The notes beneath the pieces were generated by a model that made no database searches, was not told the DNA's origin, and saw only the letters and a program-made list of their open reading frames with translations. Positions 42,576-50,946 of a stretch of 64,000 nt of DNA are shown in pieces. Source of the stretch: Amycolatopsis sp. MtRt-6 (GTDB lineage: Bacteria > Actinomycetota > Actinomycetes > Mycobacteriales > Pseudonocardiaceae); assembly GCF_017308975.1 (NCBI RefSeq), contig NZ_JADWPD010000022.1:118929-182928 (forward strand). The letters run 5' to 3'. Every line of letters starts with the position of its first letter. The stretch's first letter is position 1. The position numbers and the translations under genes are program-made.

Positions 42576-44227
42576 GCCGGCTCCTTCCCGAACAGCGTGC
42601 GCGCCTCGCCCGCCGTCACCACCGAGCCCGTGACCAGCACGCCGCCGCCCGCCAGGGGCTCGTCCGGGTCGTCGTTGGTCTCCACCAGCGCGATCGCCGT
42701 CTCGATGGCCGTTTCCAGGTCGGTCTCCGCGACGACGCGGTCCTCGCCGAACACCGAGATCGCCAGCTCGTTCAGTTCTTCCAGGGGCATCGACCGGGGC
42801 GAGGCATTGCGCGTCACGACGATGTCCGACACCACCGGCTCCAGCGCGTCGAGGATGCCGTGGGCGTCTTTCTCGGCCATCACCCCGACCACCGCGACCA
42901 GGCGGCGGAAGGCGAACTCCTCGGACACGGTCGTCGCGAGGGCGCGGGCGCCGTGTGGGTTGTGCGCCGCGTCGAGCAGCACCGTCGGGGCCGAGCGGAC
43001 GCGCTCGAGCCGGCCCGGGGTCTCGACCTCGGCGAACGCCTCGCGCACCGCCTCGACGACCAGCTGCTTGTCCTTGCCCGCGCCGAAGAACGCCTCGACC
43101 GCGGCCAGCGCCAGCGCGGCGTTCGCGGCCTGGTGGGCGCCGTGCAGCGGGAGGAAGATGTCGTCGTACACCCCGCCGAGGCCCTGCAGCTTCAGCAGCT
43201 GCCCGCCGACGGCGATCTCCTTTTCGAGCACGCCGAACTCGCTGCCCGCGCGGGCCACCGCGGCGTCGACCTCGACCGCGCGTTCCAGCAGCACCTTCAG
43301 CACCTCGGGGTCCTGCTCGCCGATCACCGCGACCGAACCCGGCTTGATGATGCCCGCCTTCTCGCGCGCCGCGCTCACCGCGTCCGGCCCCAGATATTCG
43401 ACGTGGTCGAGGCCGATCGGCGTGATCACGGCGACGTCGGCGTCCGCGACGTTCGTGGCGTCCCAGGCGCCGCCCAGGCCCGCTTCGAGCACCGCGGCCT
43501 CCACCGGGGCGTCGGCGAACGCGGCGAACGCCATCCCGGTGAGGATCTCGAACTTGCTCATCTCCACGCCGTCCGCCGAAGCACCGTCCACCATGGACAC
43601 GTACGGCGCGATGTCGTTCCACAGCTCGGCGTAGCGCGCGGCGGAGATCGGCCGGCCGTCGAGCGCGATCCGCTCGGTGACCAGCTGCAGGTGCGGGCTG
43701 GTGTAGCGGCCGACACGCAGGCCCATCCGGGTCAGCAGGGCGTCGATCATCCGGGCCGTGGAGCCCTTGCCGTTCGTGCCGGCCACGTGCAGCACCGGGT
43801 AGCCGCGGTTCGGCTCGCCCAGCAGCTGCGTCAGCGCCGAGATGCGGGTGAGCGACGGCTCGATCTTCGTCTCCGGCCAGCGCTGGTTCAGCTCGGCCTC
43901 GACGGCCATCAGCTCGCGCCGCGCCTCGGGGCCGTCCGGGTCGCCGTAGGCCGGCTGCTCGCCCTGATCGTCGAGCTCGTGCAGCTCGGCGTCCTCGGGC
44001 ACGGTCAGGTCGGGCACCGGGCCGGTGGCGAGGTTGTCGCCCAGCTGGCCGACGCCGCCGATGCCGCCGCGCGCGCCACCGCCCGCCTCGAACGCGGTGT
44101 CGCGGACGTCCAGTTCCGGGTCGTGGTCGTCGGACTCCTCGTACCCCGACGTCCCCAGCTCGTCGACGCCCGCGAAGCTGTCCAGATCCGACAGGTCCGG
44201 CTTGCGACCTGTCTCATCCTGCGGCAC
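42572..44227 (-). CDS. folC: Folylpolyglutamate synthase / dihydrofolate synthase with acidic N-terminal extension
   Basis: The GTG at 44227, with GGAGGAG five bases upstream, gives 551 residues. The Mur-ligase core starts around 105: LHVAGTNGKGSTARM (GTNGKGS at 150-156), YTSPHLQLVTERI, EAGLGGAWDATNV, and LLDAAHNPHGARAL. It adds glutamates to folates in the cytoplasm. The first 100 or so residues are an acidic, Gly-rich region absent from typical FolC. DUF4233 overlaps downstream; valS is the next conserved neighbour further along. Confidence 0.94.
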   Translation of the reverse strand: MPQDETGRKPDLSDLDSFAGVDELGTSGYEESDDHDPELDVRDTAFEAGGGARGGIGGVGQLGDNLATGPVPDLTVPEDAELHELDDQGEQPAYGDPDGPEARRELMAVEAELNQRWPETKIEPSLTRISALTQLLGEPNRGYPVLHVAGTNGKGSTARMIDALLTRMGLRVGRYTSPHLQLVTERIALDGRPISAARYAELWNDIAPYVSMVDGASADGVEMSKFEILTGMAFAAFADAPVEAAVLEAGLGGAWDATNVADADVAVITPIGLDHVEYLGPDAVSAAREKAGIIKPGSVAVIGEQDPEVLKVLLERAVEVDAAVARAGSEFGVLEKEIAVGGQLLKLQGLGGVYDDIFLPLHGAHQAANAALALAAVEAFFGAGKDKQLVVEAVREAFAEVETPGRLERVRSAPTVLLDAAHNPHGARALATTVSEEFAFRRLVAVVGVMAEKDAHGILDALEPVVSDIVVTRNASPRSMPLEELNELAISVFGEDRVVAETDLETAIETAIALVETNDDPDEPLAGGGVLVTGSVVTAGEARTLFGKEPA

Positions 44228-44300
44228 TGAATCTCCTCCGGCCTGGGGTTTCGCGCTTGCGTTCCGAGTCTACGTGCGTGCTTGGTGGCACTCTCGACGC

Positions 44301-44936
44301 ATGCCGTTCAACCACAACGACCACTATCACCCGCTGCTGCTGGACCTGCTGCCGCCCGGGCCGGGGCTGGCGCTGGACGTCGGGTGCGGCACCGGCCGGT
44401 TCGCCCGTCGGCTGGCCGCGACCGGCATGGCGGTGGAGGCGATCGACGTCTCGGCGGCAATGGTCGAAGCGGCCGCCGGCCTGGGGTCGCCCGGGCCCGG
44501 CAAGATCGTCTACCGGCAGGCCGACGTCACCACCGACGCCCTGCCCGAGGCGCACTACGACTACATCTCGTGCCTGGCGTCGCTGCACCACATGCCGTTC
44601 GAGACGGTCGCCAAGCTGCGCCGGGCGCTCGTGCCGGGCGGGGTGCTGGTGGTGCTCGGCCTGGCGAAACCGAGCACGCCCGCGGACTGGGCGCGCGCGG
44701 TGGCGGCGGTGCCGGTCAACGCACTGGCGCGCCTGATCGTCTACGCCGGCGAGCGGCTGAACGGCGGCCCCGAAGAGGGCCCGAAGGCCCCGGTGGTCGA
44801 CGACTACCCGACGCTGGCCGAGCTGCGCCGCGAGTCGGCCCGGCTGTTGCCCGGCAGCACGGTCCGGCCGTTGCTCTTCTGGCGCACCTTGATCACTTAC
44901 CGTGAACACGGCCACGGTGACCCGACTGGCGGGTGA
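44301..44936 (+). CDS. Class I SAM-dependent methyltransferase
   Basis: The ATG at 44301 gives 211 residues. SAM motif I is LALDVGCGTGRFARRLAATG, followed by AIDVSAAMVEAA, the motif II region YDYISCLASLHHMPFETVAKLRRALVPGGVLVVLGL. It resembles UbiE/type 11 methyltransferases of unknown substrate. The start lacks an evident Shine-Dalgarno. It is divergent from folC, 73 bases away. Confidence 0.85.
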   Translation: MPFNHNDHYHPLLLDLLPPGPGLALDVGCGTGRFARRLAATGMAVEAIDVSAAMVEAAAGLGSPGPGKIVYRQADVTTDALPEAHYDYISCLASLHHMPFETVAKLRRALVPGGVLVVLGLAKPSTPADWARAVAAVPVNALARLIVYAGERLNGGPEEGPKAPVVDDYPTLAELRRESARLLPGSTVRPLLFWRTLITYREHGHGDPTGG

Positions 44937-45008
44937 AGTCCGGCCCCGACCCGTCCGGTGCTCGCTAGATGTGGGGGCAGCGTCCACCGGAACAGAACAG
45001 GGGTCTTC

Positions 45009-45878
45009 ATGCGCACCACCCGGCTGCTCGTCGCCGTCTTCTCGGCAGCCATCCTGCTCACCACCACCGCGGCCGCCGCGTCGGCGGCGGGAATCCACCA
45101 CTACGTCGCCCTCGGTGACTCCTTCACTTCGGGGCCGTTCATCCCGGCGCAGCGGCTCGATCCGCTCGGCTGCGGACGGTCGACGGCGAACTACCCGTCG
45201 GTCGTGGCGGCGGCGCTGAAGCCCGGCAACTTCAGCGACGTCAGCTGCGCCGGCGCCGACACGGGCGCGATGACCCGGCCGCAGAAGGTGCCGTTCAACG
45301 GCACGAACGGCCCGCAGCTGGATGCCCTGCGGATCGACACCGACCTGGTCACGCTCGGCGTCGGCGGCAACGACTACGGCGTGTTCAGCACCCTGACCGC
45401 GACGTGCCCGGGGCTGCGGGCGACCGACCCGACCGGCAACCCGTGCGAGAAGCACTTCACGACCAACGGCGTCGACACGATCGGGACGGCCATCACCTCC
45501 ATCCAGCCGCGGATCGAAGGCGTGCTGGCCACGATCCACCAGCGCTCGCCCGGCGCGCGGGTGCTCGTCGTGGGCTACCCGCGGATCGCGCCGGACAGCG
45601 GCTACTGCCCGGACGTCCTGCCGTTCGCCGACGGCGACTACGCCTGGCTCAACAGCGTCGAAAAAGACCTGAACCAGGCCCTCGAAGACGCCGCGGCGAA
45701 CGGGGACGCCGAGTACGTCGACACCTACGGCCCGTCCCGCGGCCACGACGCCTGCGCGCGCGGCGGCTCGGCGTGGATCAACGGCAAGGACCAGGACGTC
45801 TTCGCCGCGGCCGCGTACCACCCGCTGAAGGCGGGGATGGCCGGCGTGGCGGCCGTGGTGCTCAAGGCGCTGCGCTGA
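45009..45878 (+). CDS. Secreted SGNH/GDSL-family lipase
   Basis: The 289-residue protein has a signal peptide (about 1-27, ending AAASA) and the SGNH blocks: YVALGDSFTSGPF with the nucleophile Ser, the block II Gly in SCAGADTGAM, LVTLGVGGNDYG for the Asn, and the closing AAYHPLKAGM with the His. Six or more Cys residues probably form disulfides, as in the Streptomyces lipases of this group. Its last 17 bases overlap the end of a decayed hydrolase gene on the other strand. Confidence 0.92.
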   Translation: MRTTRLLVAVFSAAILLTTTAAAASAAGIHHYVALGDSFTSGPFIPAQRLDPLGCGRSTANYPSVVAAALKPGNFSDVSCAGADTGAMTRPQKVPFNGTNGPQLDALRIDTDLVTLGVGGNDYGVFSTLTATCPGLRATDPTGNPCEKHFTTNGVDTIGTAITSIQPRIEGVLATIHQRSPGARVLVVGYPRIAPDSGYCPDVLPFADGDYAWLNSVEKDLNQALEDAAANGDAEYVDTYGPSRGHDACARGGSAWINGKDQDVFAAAAYHPLKAGMAGVAAVVLKALR

Positions 45879-46637
45879 CGAAGCCCAGCACGAGCTGGGC
45901 GAACTCGTCCGGCAGCTCGGCCGGGCACCGTGCCCCGCGTCGATCTCGGCGGCGCGCGCGTCCGGGATCGCGGCGACCAGCGCACGCTGCTGGTCCGCCG
46001 TGACGATCCGGTCGTGCGCGCTGCCGAGCACCAGCACCGGCGCGGTGATCCGGCCGAGCACGGGCCGCGGGTCGACGGCGCGGTCGGTCGCGATCTGGCG
46101 GTCCGCGCCGGGCCGGATCACCGTTTCCAGGGTCTTGACGAGCTGTTAGTTGCTCTCCGTGGTCGCCTGCTCCCAATAGCGTGGGCCGAGGGCCATCAGC
46201 GGGAGCATCCGGGCGAAGGTCCCGGTTTCGAGCAGGTCGAGCCAGGAGCGGAACTCGGCGTCCTGCCGGACGTCCGTCACGGGCCACGCGGCGTGCAGGA
46301 CAGCTTTTCCGACGCGGTCCGGGCGCGTGCCGGCGAAGTGGGCCGCCACCACCCCGCCGAGCGAGTGCCCGACGACGTGGGCGGTGGCGAAGCCTGCGTG
46401 GTCCAGGACGGCTTCGGCCTGGGCGGCGAGGCCTTCGACGGTGATCGGGCCGCCGCCGTCGGTGGTCAGGCCCGAGCCGGGGAAGTCGGGCGCCAGGACG
46501 GTGAAGCCGTTCGCCTGCGCGGTCAGCGGTTCCCACTGTTCGCGGGAGGCGGCGGTGCCGTGCAGCAGGAGCAGGGCGGGGCCGTCGCCGGTCCGGTCGT
46601 AGTGGACGACGGCGTCTCCGCACGTCACTTCCGGCAT
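45862..46637 (-). pseudogene. Alpha/beta hydrolase pseudogene
   Basis: From the ATG at 46637 the frame encodes a good alpha/beta hydrolase N-terminus (LLLLHGTAASREQWEPL, nucleophile Ser in VVGHSLGGVVAAHFAG) for 163 codons, then hits TAA at 46146-46148. The same frame continues beyond it as QLVKTLETVIRPGADRQ and carries the acid in LGSAHDRIV and the His in DAGH. A second lesion, a two-base gain or one-base loss near 45930, shifts the frame to CPAELPDEFAQLVLGFVSAA and the stop at 45862. All triad positions are recognisable but split, so the gene is dead unless the sequence has errors. Confidence 0.85.
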
Positions 46638-46647
46638 GGTCGTCTCC

Positions 46648-47088
46648 TCAGTCGATCTCGCGGAGCGCGGCGGTGCACGCGCGCGGGTTTTCCTGGTGCG
46701 GCAGTCCCGGCTACTGGCCGAGCACCGGCATGCTCGACCGGGTCCTCGACCTGCGCAAACAGCTTGTCGACGACCGGGCGGGCACGGTCGACCGCGACGA
46801 CCCGCGCGACCAGGTCGGGCCGGGCGAGGGCCAGTTCGGTGGCGAAGAGGCCGCCGATACTCGACCCGACGACGGTGGGTTTCACTTCGAACTGGTGGAT
46901 CACCTGCACGAGGTCGGCGGTGATCTGGGCGATGGTGTTGCCGTCGGCGGGGGTGGTCGGAGCGGCCGCACCCGCGCCAGTCGAGCGTGACGACGCGGTG
47001 GTCGCGCACGAGATCGGGCAGGCACGACGCCCAGACGCGGCCGCTGGTCCCCCAGCCGTGCAGGAGCAGCAGGGCCGGGGTTCCTGGC
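46648..47088 (-). pseudogene. Second alpha/beta hydrolase pseudogene, truncated
   Basis: Minus-strand fragments of a hydrolase different from its neighbour: LLLLHGWGTSGRVWASCLPDLVRDHRVVTLDWRGCGRSDHP in one frame, then, after what looks like an extra C in a C-run near 46960, ADGNTIAQITADLVQVIHQFEVKPTVVGSSIGGLFATELALARPDL in another. After VAVDRA about 100 expected residues are missing, and a third frame (interrupted by TAG) encodes the C-terminus PHQENPRACTAALREID before the TGA at 46648-46650. Several frameshifts plus a deletion make this a clear relic. Confidence 0.82.
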
Positions 47089-47093
47089 CCGCT

Positions 47094-47435
47094 TCCGGAC
47101 TCGACTTCACTCCACTGTGGAGGGACGAGGTCCTGGTGGCGCTGCCCGGGTCACATCCACTGGCCGCTTGCCGGGAGGCGGGCTTCGAGCCGGTGCTGGG
47201 CAAGGAGTTCACGACGGCGCAGGACACGTCGGGAACCCTGGGGTTCGGCCGTCCACACTGGACGGTGTGCTACCGGGTGCACGCGAACCTGCTGCCGGTG
47301 CCGGGCGTGGTGTTCCGGCCGTTGACGGATCCGGCACCTCGGATGCAGACGTACCTGGCCACGCCGGCCGATCGGCGGGTGACGGCCGAGGTGGTGGCCT
47401 TGATCGAAGCCGCGCGAGCCACCGAAGCCGGCTGA
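47094..47435 (+). pseudogene. LysR-type regulator, C-terminal fragment
   Basis: Only about 112 residues of the effector-binding domain remain, starting LDFTPLWRDEVLVALPGSHPLA and continuing with LGKEFTTAQDT, FGRPHWTVCYRVHANLLPVPGVVFRPL and a normal end VTAEVVALIEAAR. The helix-turn-helix and first subdomain are absent, and PLAACREAG suggests an internal deletion. It was probably the divergent regulator of the decayed hydrolase upstream; the 5' break coincides with that gene's N-terminal truncation. Confidence 0.75.
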
Positions 47436-47529
47436 GCAGCGGAGTCCGTGAAATCCGTAACAGAAGCCTGCCCGCAGACGACCTTCACCGCAACCAGTGA
47501 GTCACCGCAGGCGAGGTGGAGACGACTCA

Positions 47530-47871
47530 ATGCCCGAAACTTTCGAGATGGACCGCGTGGACCGCATCGCCGACATCCTTTACGGCGTCGCGTCCGCGCA
47601 AGACGGATTGATCGAATACGCACCGCTCGGCAAACGCGTCGGCGTGCAGCCGAACCACCTCGGCTATTTCCTGGAACGGGTGTCCACCCGAGCCACCCGA
47701 CGCGCCGAGCCGCTGTGGAGCGCGCTCGTCGTGTCGAAGGACAGCCGCCGGCCGAGCGAAGGCTTCTACCTGCTGGCCCGGCGGCTCCGCACCGAGTACG
47801 CGGACGTCGATGACCGGACATTGTGGCTCGAGGAACGGCAGCGCTGCTACGACACCGCTCGCTCCACCTGA
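47530..47871 (+). CDS. Hypothetical protein, 113 residues
   Basis: The ATG at 47530 follows GGTGGAG; an in-frame GTG at 47497 is also possible. The product is a soluble, charged protein with a helical N-terminus (DRVDRIADILYGVASAQDGLIEYAPLGKRVGVQPNHLGYFLERVS) that looks like a winged-helix or small DNA-binding start, then WSALVVSKDSRRPSEGFYLLARRL. No family was recognised. It is followed by a bidirectional terminator shared with valS and may be a small regulatory protein, but this is speculative. Confidence 0.6.
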   Translation: MPETFEMDRVDRIADILYGVASAQDGLIEYAPLGKRVGVQPNHLGYFLERVSTRATRRAEPLWSALVVSKDSRRPSEGFYLLARRLRTEYADVDDRTLWLEERQRCYDTARST

Positions 47872-47880
47872 CCGTATGAC

Positions 47881-47916
47881 AAAGCCCGGCACTCCGTGAA
47901 GGAGCGCCGGGCTTCT
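47881..47916. terminator. Bidirectional terminator between the orphan gene and valS
   Basis: AAGCCCGGC (47882-47890) pairs with GCCGGGCTT (47906-47914), with an inner CTCC/GGAG pair and loop GTGAA. T-rich bases follow on both strands. It serves the convergent 113-residue gene and valS. Confidence 0.85.
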
Positions 47917-47927
47917 GTCCACAAACC

Positions 47928-50549
47928 TCAGGAAGCCGGCAGGGCCGCCAGCCGTGCGGTGATGCGGTCGATGTCCGCCGCCGCCGTTTCCTTGCGGGTC
48001 TTGATCTTCGCCACCACCTGCTCCGGGGCCTTGGCGATGAACGCCTCGTTCCCCAGCTTCGCCTCCGTCTGCGACAGCTCCTTCTGCGCCGCCGCGAGGT
48101 CCTTCTGGAGACGCTTGCGCTCGGCCGCCACGTCGACCGTGCCCGACAGGTCCAGCTCCACCGTCACCACGCCGGCCGCCAGGGCGACCTCCAGTGCGGC
48201 GCTCGCCGCGAAGTCGTCCGCCGGATCAGTCAACCGGACCAGCGAACGGATCGCCGATTCGTGGCCGCCCGTGTAGCCCGCCAGGCGGGCCGCCACCTTC
48301 TGGCCCGGCTTCAGGCCCTGGTCCGCGCGGAACCTGCGGATCTCCGTCACCAGCTTCTGGACGTCCGCGATCCGGGCGTCGGCCGTCGCGTCCGCGTAGC
48401 CCTCGAACGGCGCCGGCCAAGCGGCGATGACCAAGGAGGAGCCGCCTGTCAGGGCCGTCCAGAGCTTCTCCGTGATGAACGGGATGAACGGGTGCAGCAG
48501 CCTGAGCACCGTGTCCAGCACGTGACCCAGCACCGACCGGGTCGCCGCCACCCGGGCGTCATCCCCTTGGTACAGCTGGACCTTCGCCAACTCCAGGTAC
48601 CAGTCGCAGAGCTCGTTCCAGGTGAACTGGTAGAGCGCGCCCGCCACCTTCGCGAACTGGAAGTCCTCGAACAGTCCGTCCACTTCGGACACCAGGGCGG
48701 CCAGGCGGCCGAGGATCCAGCGGTCGGCCTCCGTCAGCTCACCGGCAGACGGCAGCGGCGACGACACCGAAGCGCCGTTCATCATCGCGAACTTCGTCGC
48801 GTTCCACAGCTTCGTGCAGAAGTTACGGGAACCCGCCGCCCACTCGTCGGCCAGTGCCATGTCCGCGCCCGGGTTCGCGCCGCGGGCCAGGGTGAACCTG
48901 GTCGCGTCCGCGCCGTACGCGTCCATCCACTCCAGCGGGTCGATCACGTTGCCGCGCGACTTCGACATCTTCTTGCCCTGGGCGTCGCGGATCAGGCCGT
49001 GCAGATACACATGGTCGAACGGCTGCTTGCCGTCCATCTGGTGCACGCCGAACATCATCATCCGGACCACCCAGAAGAACAGGATGTCGTAGCCCGTCGA
49101 CAGCACGCTCGTCGGGTAGAACTTCGCGAGGTCTTCCGAAGACGACGGCCAGCCCAGCGTCGACATCGGCCACAGGCCCGACGAGAACCACGTGTCCAGC
49201 ACGTCCGGGTCCTGCGTCCAGCCCTCGCCCGTCGGCGGCTGCTCGTCCGGGCCCACGCACACGACTTCGCCGCCCGGTCCGTAGTACACCGGGATGCGGT
49301 GGCCCCACCACAGCTGGCGCGAGATCGTCCAGTCGTGCATGTTGTCGACCCAGTCGAAGTACCGCTTGCCCAGCTCCGGCGGGTGGATCTTCGTGCGGCC
49401 GTCACGCACGGCGTCACCCGCCAGCTTGGCCAGCTCCTCGACCTTGACCCACCACTGCAGCGACAGCCGCGGCTCGACCACCGTGTCGCAGCGCGAGCAG
49501 TGCCCGACCGCGTGCACGTACGGCCGCTTCTCCGCGACGATCCGGCCCAGCTCCCGCAGCGCCGCGACCACCGCGGGCCGCGCCTCGAACCGGTCGAGGC
49601 CCTCGAACGGGCCCGCGACCGTGATCTCCGCGCGCTCGTTCATGATCGTCAGCATCGGCAGGTCGTGGCGGCGGCCGATCTCGAAGTCGTTCGGGTCGTG
49701 CGCCGGGGTGACCTTCACCGCACCGGTGCCGAACTCCGGGTCGACGTGCTTGTCGGCCACGATCGGGATGCGGCGGCCGGTCAGCGGCAGCTCGACCTCG
49801 GTGCCGACGAGGTGCGCGTACCGCTCGTCGTCCGGGTGGACGGCGACCGCGGTGTCGCCCAGCATCGTCTCCGCCCGGGTCGTCGCGACCACGATCGCGT
49901 TGTCGCCGTCGCCGTAGCGGATCGACACGAGCTCGCCGTCGTCGTCGTTGTGGTCGACCTCGATGTCCGACAGGGCCGTCTGGCAGCGCGGGCACCAGTT
50001 GATGATCCGCTCGGCCCGGTAGATCAGGCCCTCGTCGTAGAAGTTCTTGAACACCGTCTGGACGGCCTTCGACAGGTTCTCGTCCATGGTGAACCGCTCG
50101 CGCGACCAGTCGACGCCGTCGCCGAGGCGCTTCATCTGGCCGAGGATCTTGCCGCCGTACTCGGCCTTCCACTCCCAGACGCGCTCGACGAACTTCTCGC
50201 GGCCCAGGTCGTGGCGGGAAAGCCCTTCGCCGGCCAGCTGGCGCTCGACGACGTTCTGCGTCGCGATGCCGGCGTGGTCCATGCCCGGCAGCCACAGCAC
50301 CTCGTAGCCCTGCATGCGACGGCGGCGGCTCATCGCGTCCATCAGGGTGTGGTTGAGCGCGTGGCCCATGTGCAGCGAACCGGTTACGTTCGGGGGCGGC
50401 AGTACGATCGAGAACGGCGGCTTCCCCGACGAGGCGTCGGCCGTGAAGTACCCGGCCGCTACCCAGCGGTCGTACATCGGTGCTTCCTCGGCGGCCGGGT
50501 CCCAGGCACCCGGAAGGTCGGTGGTCTGCTGCGGAGCGTTCTCGGTCAC
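47928..50549 (-). CDS. valS: Valine--tRNA ligase
   Basis: The GTG at 50549 gives 873 residues. The class I motifs are HMGH at 60-63 in PPPNVTGSLHMGHAL and KMSKS around residue 525 in QGKKMSKSRGNVIDPLEWM. The CP1 editing domain (EVDHNDDDGELVSIRYG, VATTRAETMLGDTAVAVHP) removes mischarged threonine. Anticodon-binding helices and a C-terminal coiled coil (VAAERKRLQKDLAAAQKELSQTEAKL) complete it. TAGACT lies eight bases upstream and there is no Shine-Dalgarno. In mycobacteria valS-folC-DUF4233 are adjacent; here five genes or relics separate them. Confidence 0.97.
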   Translation of the reverse strand: MTENAPQQTTDLPGAWDPAAEEAPMYDRWVAAGYFTADASSGKPPFSIVLPPPNVTGSLHMGHALNHTLMDAMSRRRRMQGYEVLWLPGMDHAGIATQNVVERQLAGEGLSRHDLGREKFVERVWEWKAEYGGKILGQMKRLGDGVDWSRERFTMDENLSKAVQTVFKNFYDEGLIYRAERIINWCPRCQTALSDIEVDHNDDDGELVSIRYGDGDNAIVVATTRAETMLGDTAVAVHPDDERYAHLVGTEVELPLTGRRIPIVADKHVDPEFGTGAVKVTPAHDPNDFEIGRRHDLPMLTIMNERAEITVAGPFEGLDRFEARPAVVAALRELGRIVAEKRPYVHAVGHCSRCDTVVEPRLSLQWWVKVEELAKLAGDAVRDGRTKIHPPELGKRYFDWVDNMHDWTISRQLWWGHRIPVYYGPGGEVVCVGPDEQPPTGEGWTQDPDVLDTWFSSGLWPMSTLGWPSSSEDLAKFYPTSVLSTGYDILFFWVVRMMMFGVHQMDGKQPFDHVYLHGLIRDAQGKKMSKSRGNVIDPLEWMDAYGADATRFTLARGANPGADMALADEWAAGSRNFCTKLWNATKFAMMNGASVSSPLPSAGELTEADRWILGRLAALVSEVDGLFEDFQFAKVAGALYQFTWNELCDWYLELAKVQLYQGDDARVAATRSVLGHVLDTVLRLLHPFIPFITEKLWTALTGGSSLVIAAWPAPFEGYADATADARIADVQKLVTEIRRFRADQGLKPGQKVAARLAGYTGGHESAIRSLVRLTDPADDFAASAALEVALAAGVVTVELDLSGTVDVAAERKRLQKDLAAAQKELSQTEAKLGNEAFIAKAPEQVVAKIKTRKETAAADIDRITARLAALPAS

Positions 50550-50605
50550 AATGGACAAGTCTACGAACCCGTCACGGCGGGTCACCCAGGGGGAAGGCAC
50601 TCGGG

Positions 50606-50899
50606 ATGACACAGCCTCAGCAGCCGCAGGATCCGGACGACCGGCGCCTGGAGACGCACCCGGACCTGATGAACCCGGACTGGCAGAAGTACGCCGCGCG
50701 GGACGCCTGGCTGGGCGCGAAGAAGGACCTCAAGAAGCGCCGCAAGCGCGAGCGCCGGGCCGGCGGGTACCGGCAGCCGGGGCAGAGCCGCTGGCCGGGC
50801 GTGCTCGCCCTGTTCATCGTGGTCGGGCTGGTCGCCGCGGCGATCATCGTGCACCAGCTCCAGGGCGTCGGCGTCAACGAATTCGCGTACTTCGGGTAA
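50606..50899 (+). CDS. Small single-helix membrane protein with HPDLM motif
   Basis: The 97-residue protein has a charged cytoplasmic part with THPDLMNPDWQKYAARDAWLGAKKDLKKRRKRERRA and one membrane helix at about residues 66-85 (VLALFIVVGLVAAAIIV), then a short outer tail. The next gene carries the same cytoplasmic motif, so the two are partial paralogues. No known domain. It is divergent from valS, 56 bases away. Confidence 0.72.
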   Translation: MTQPQQPQDPDDRRLETHPDLMNPDWQKYAARDAWLGAKKDLKKRRKRERRAGGYRQPGQSRWPGVLALFIVVGLVAAAIIVHQLQGVGVNEFAYFG

Positions 50900-50946
50900 C
50901 GCTCGTCCCCCGCCATCGATGATCAGACATCGACCTGGGGGGACAC

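Noticed and set aside
42068..42633. Proline- and glycine-rich frames across the poly-C/poly-G block
   Set aside because: They arise from homopolymer translation and have no ribosome binding site or similarity.
44214..46121. 635-codon minus-strand frame as one gene
   Set aside because: Only its first 60 or so residues are meaningful, as the continuation of the first hydrolase pseudogene; the rest is antisense to the SGNH lipase and the methyltransferase.
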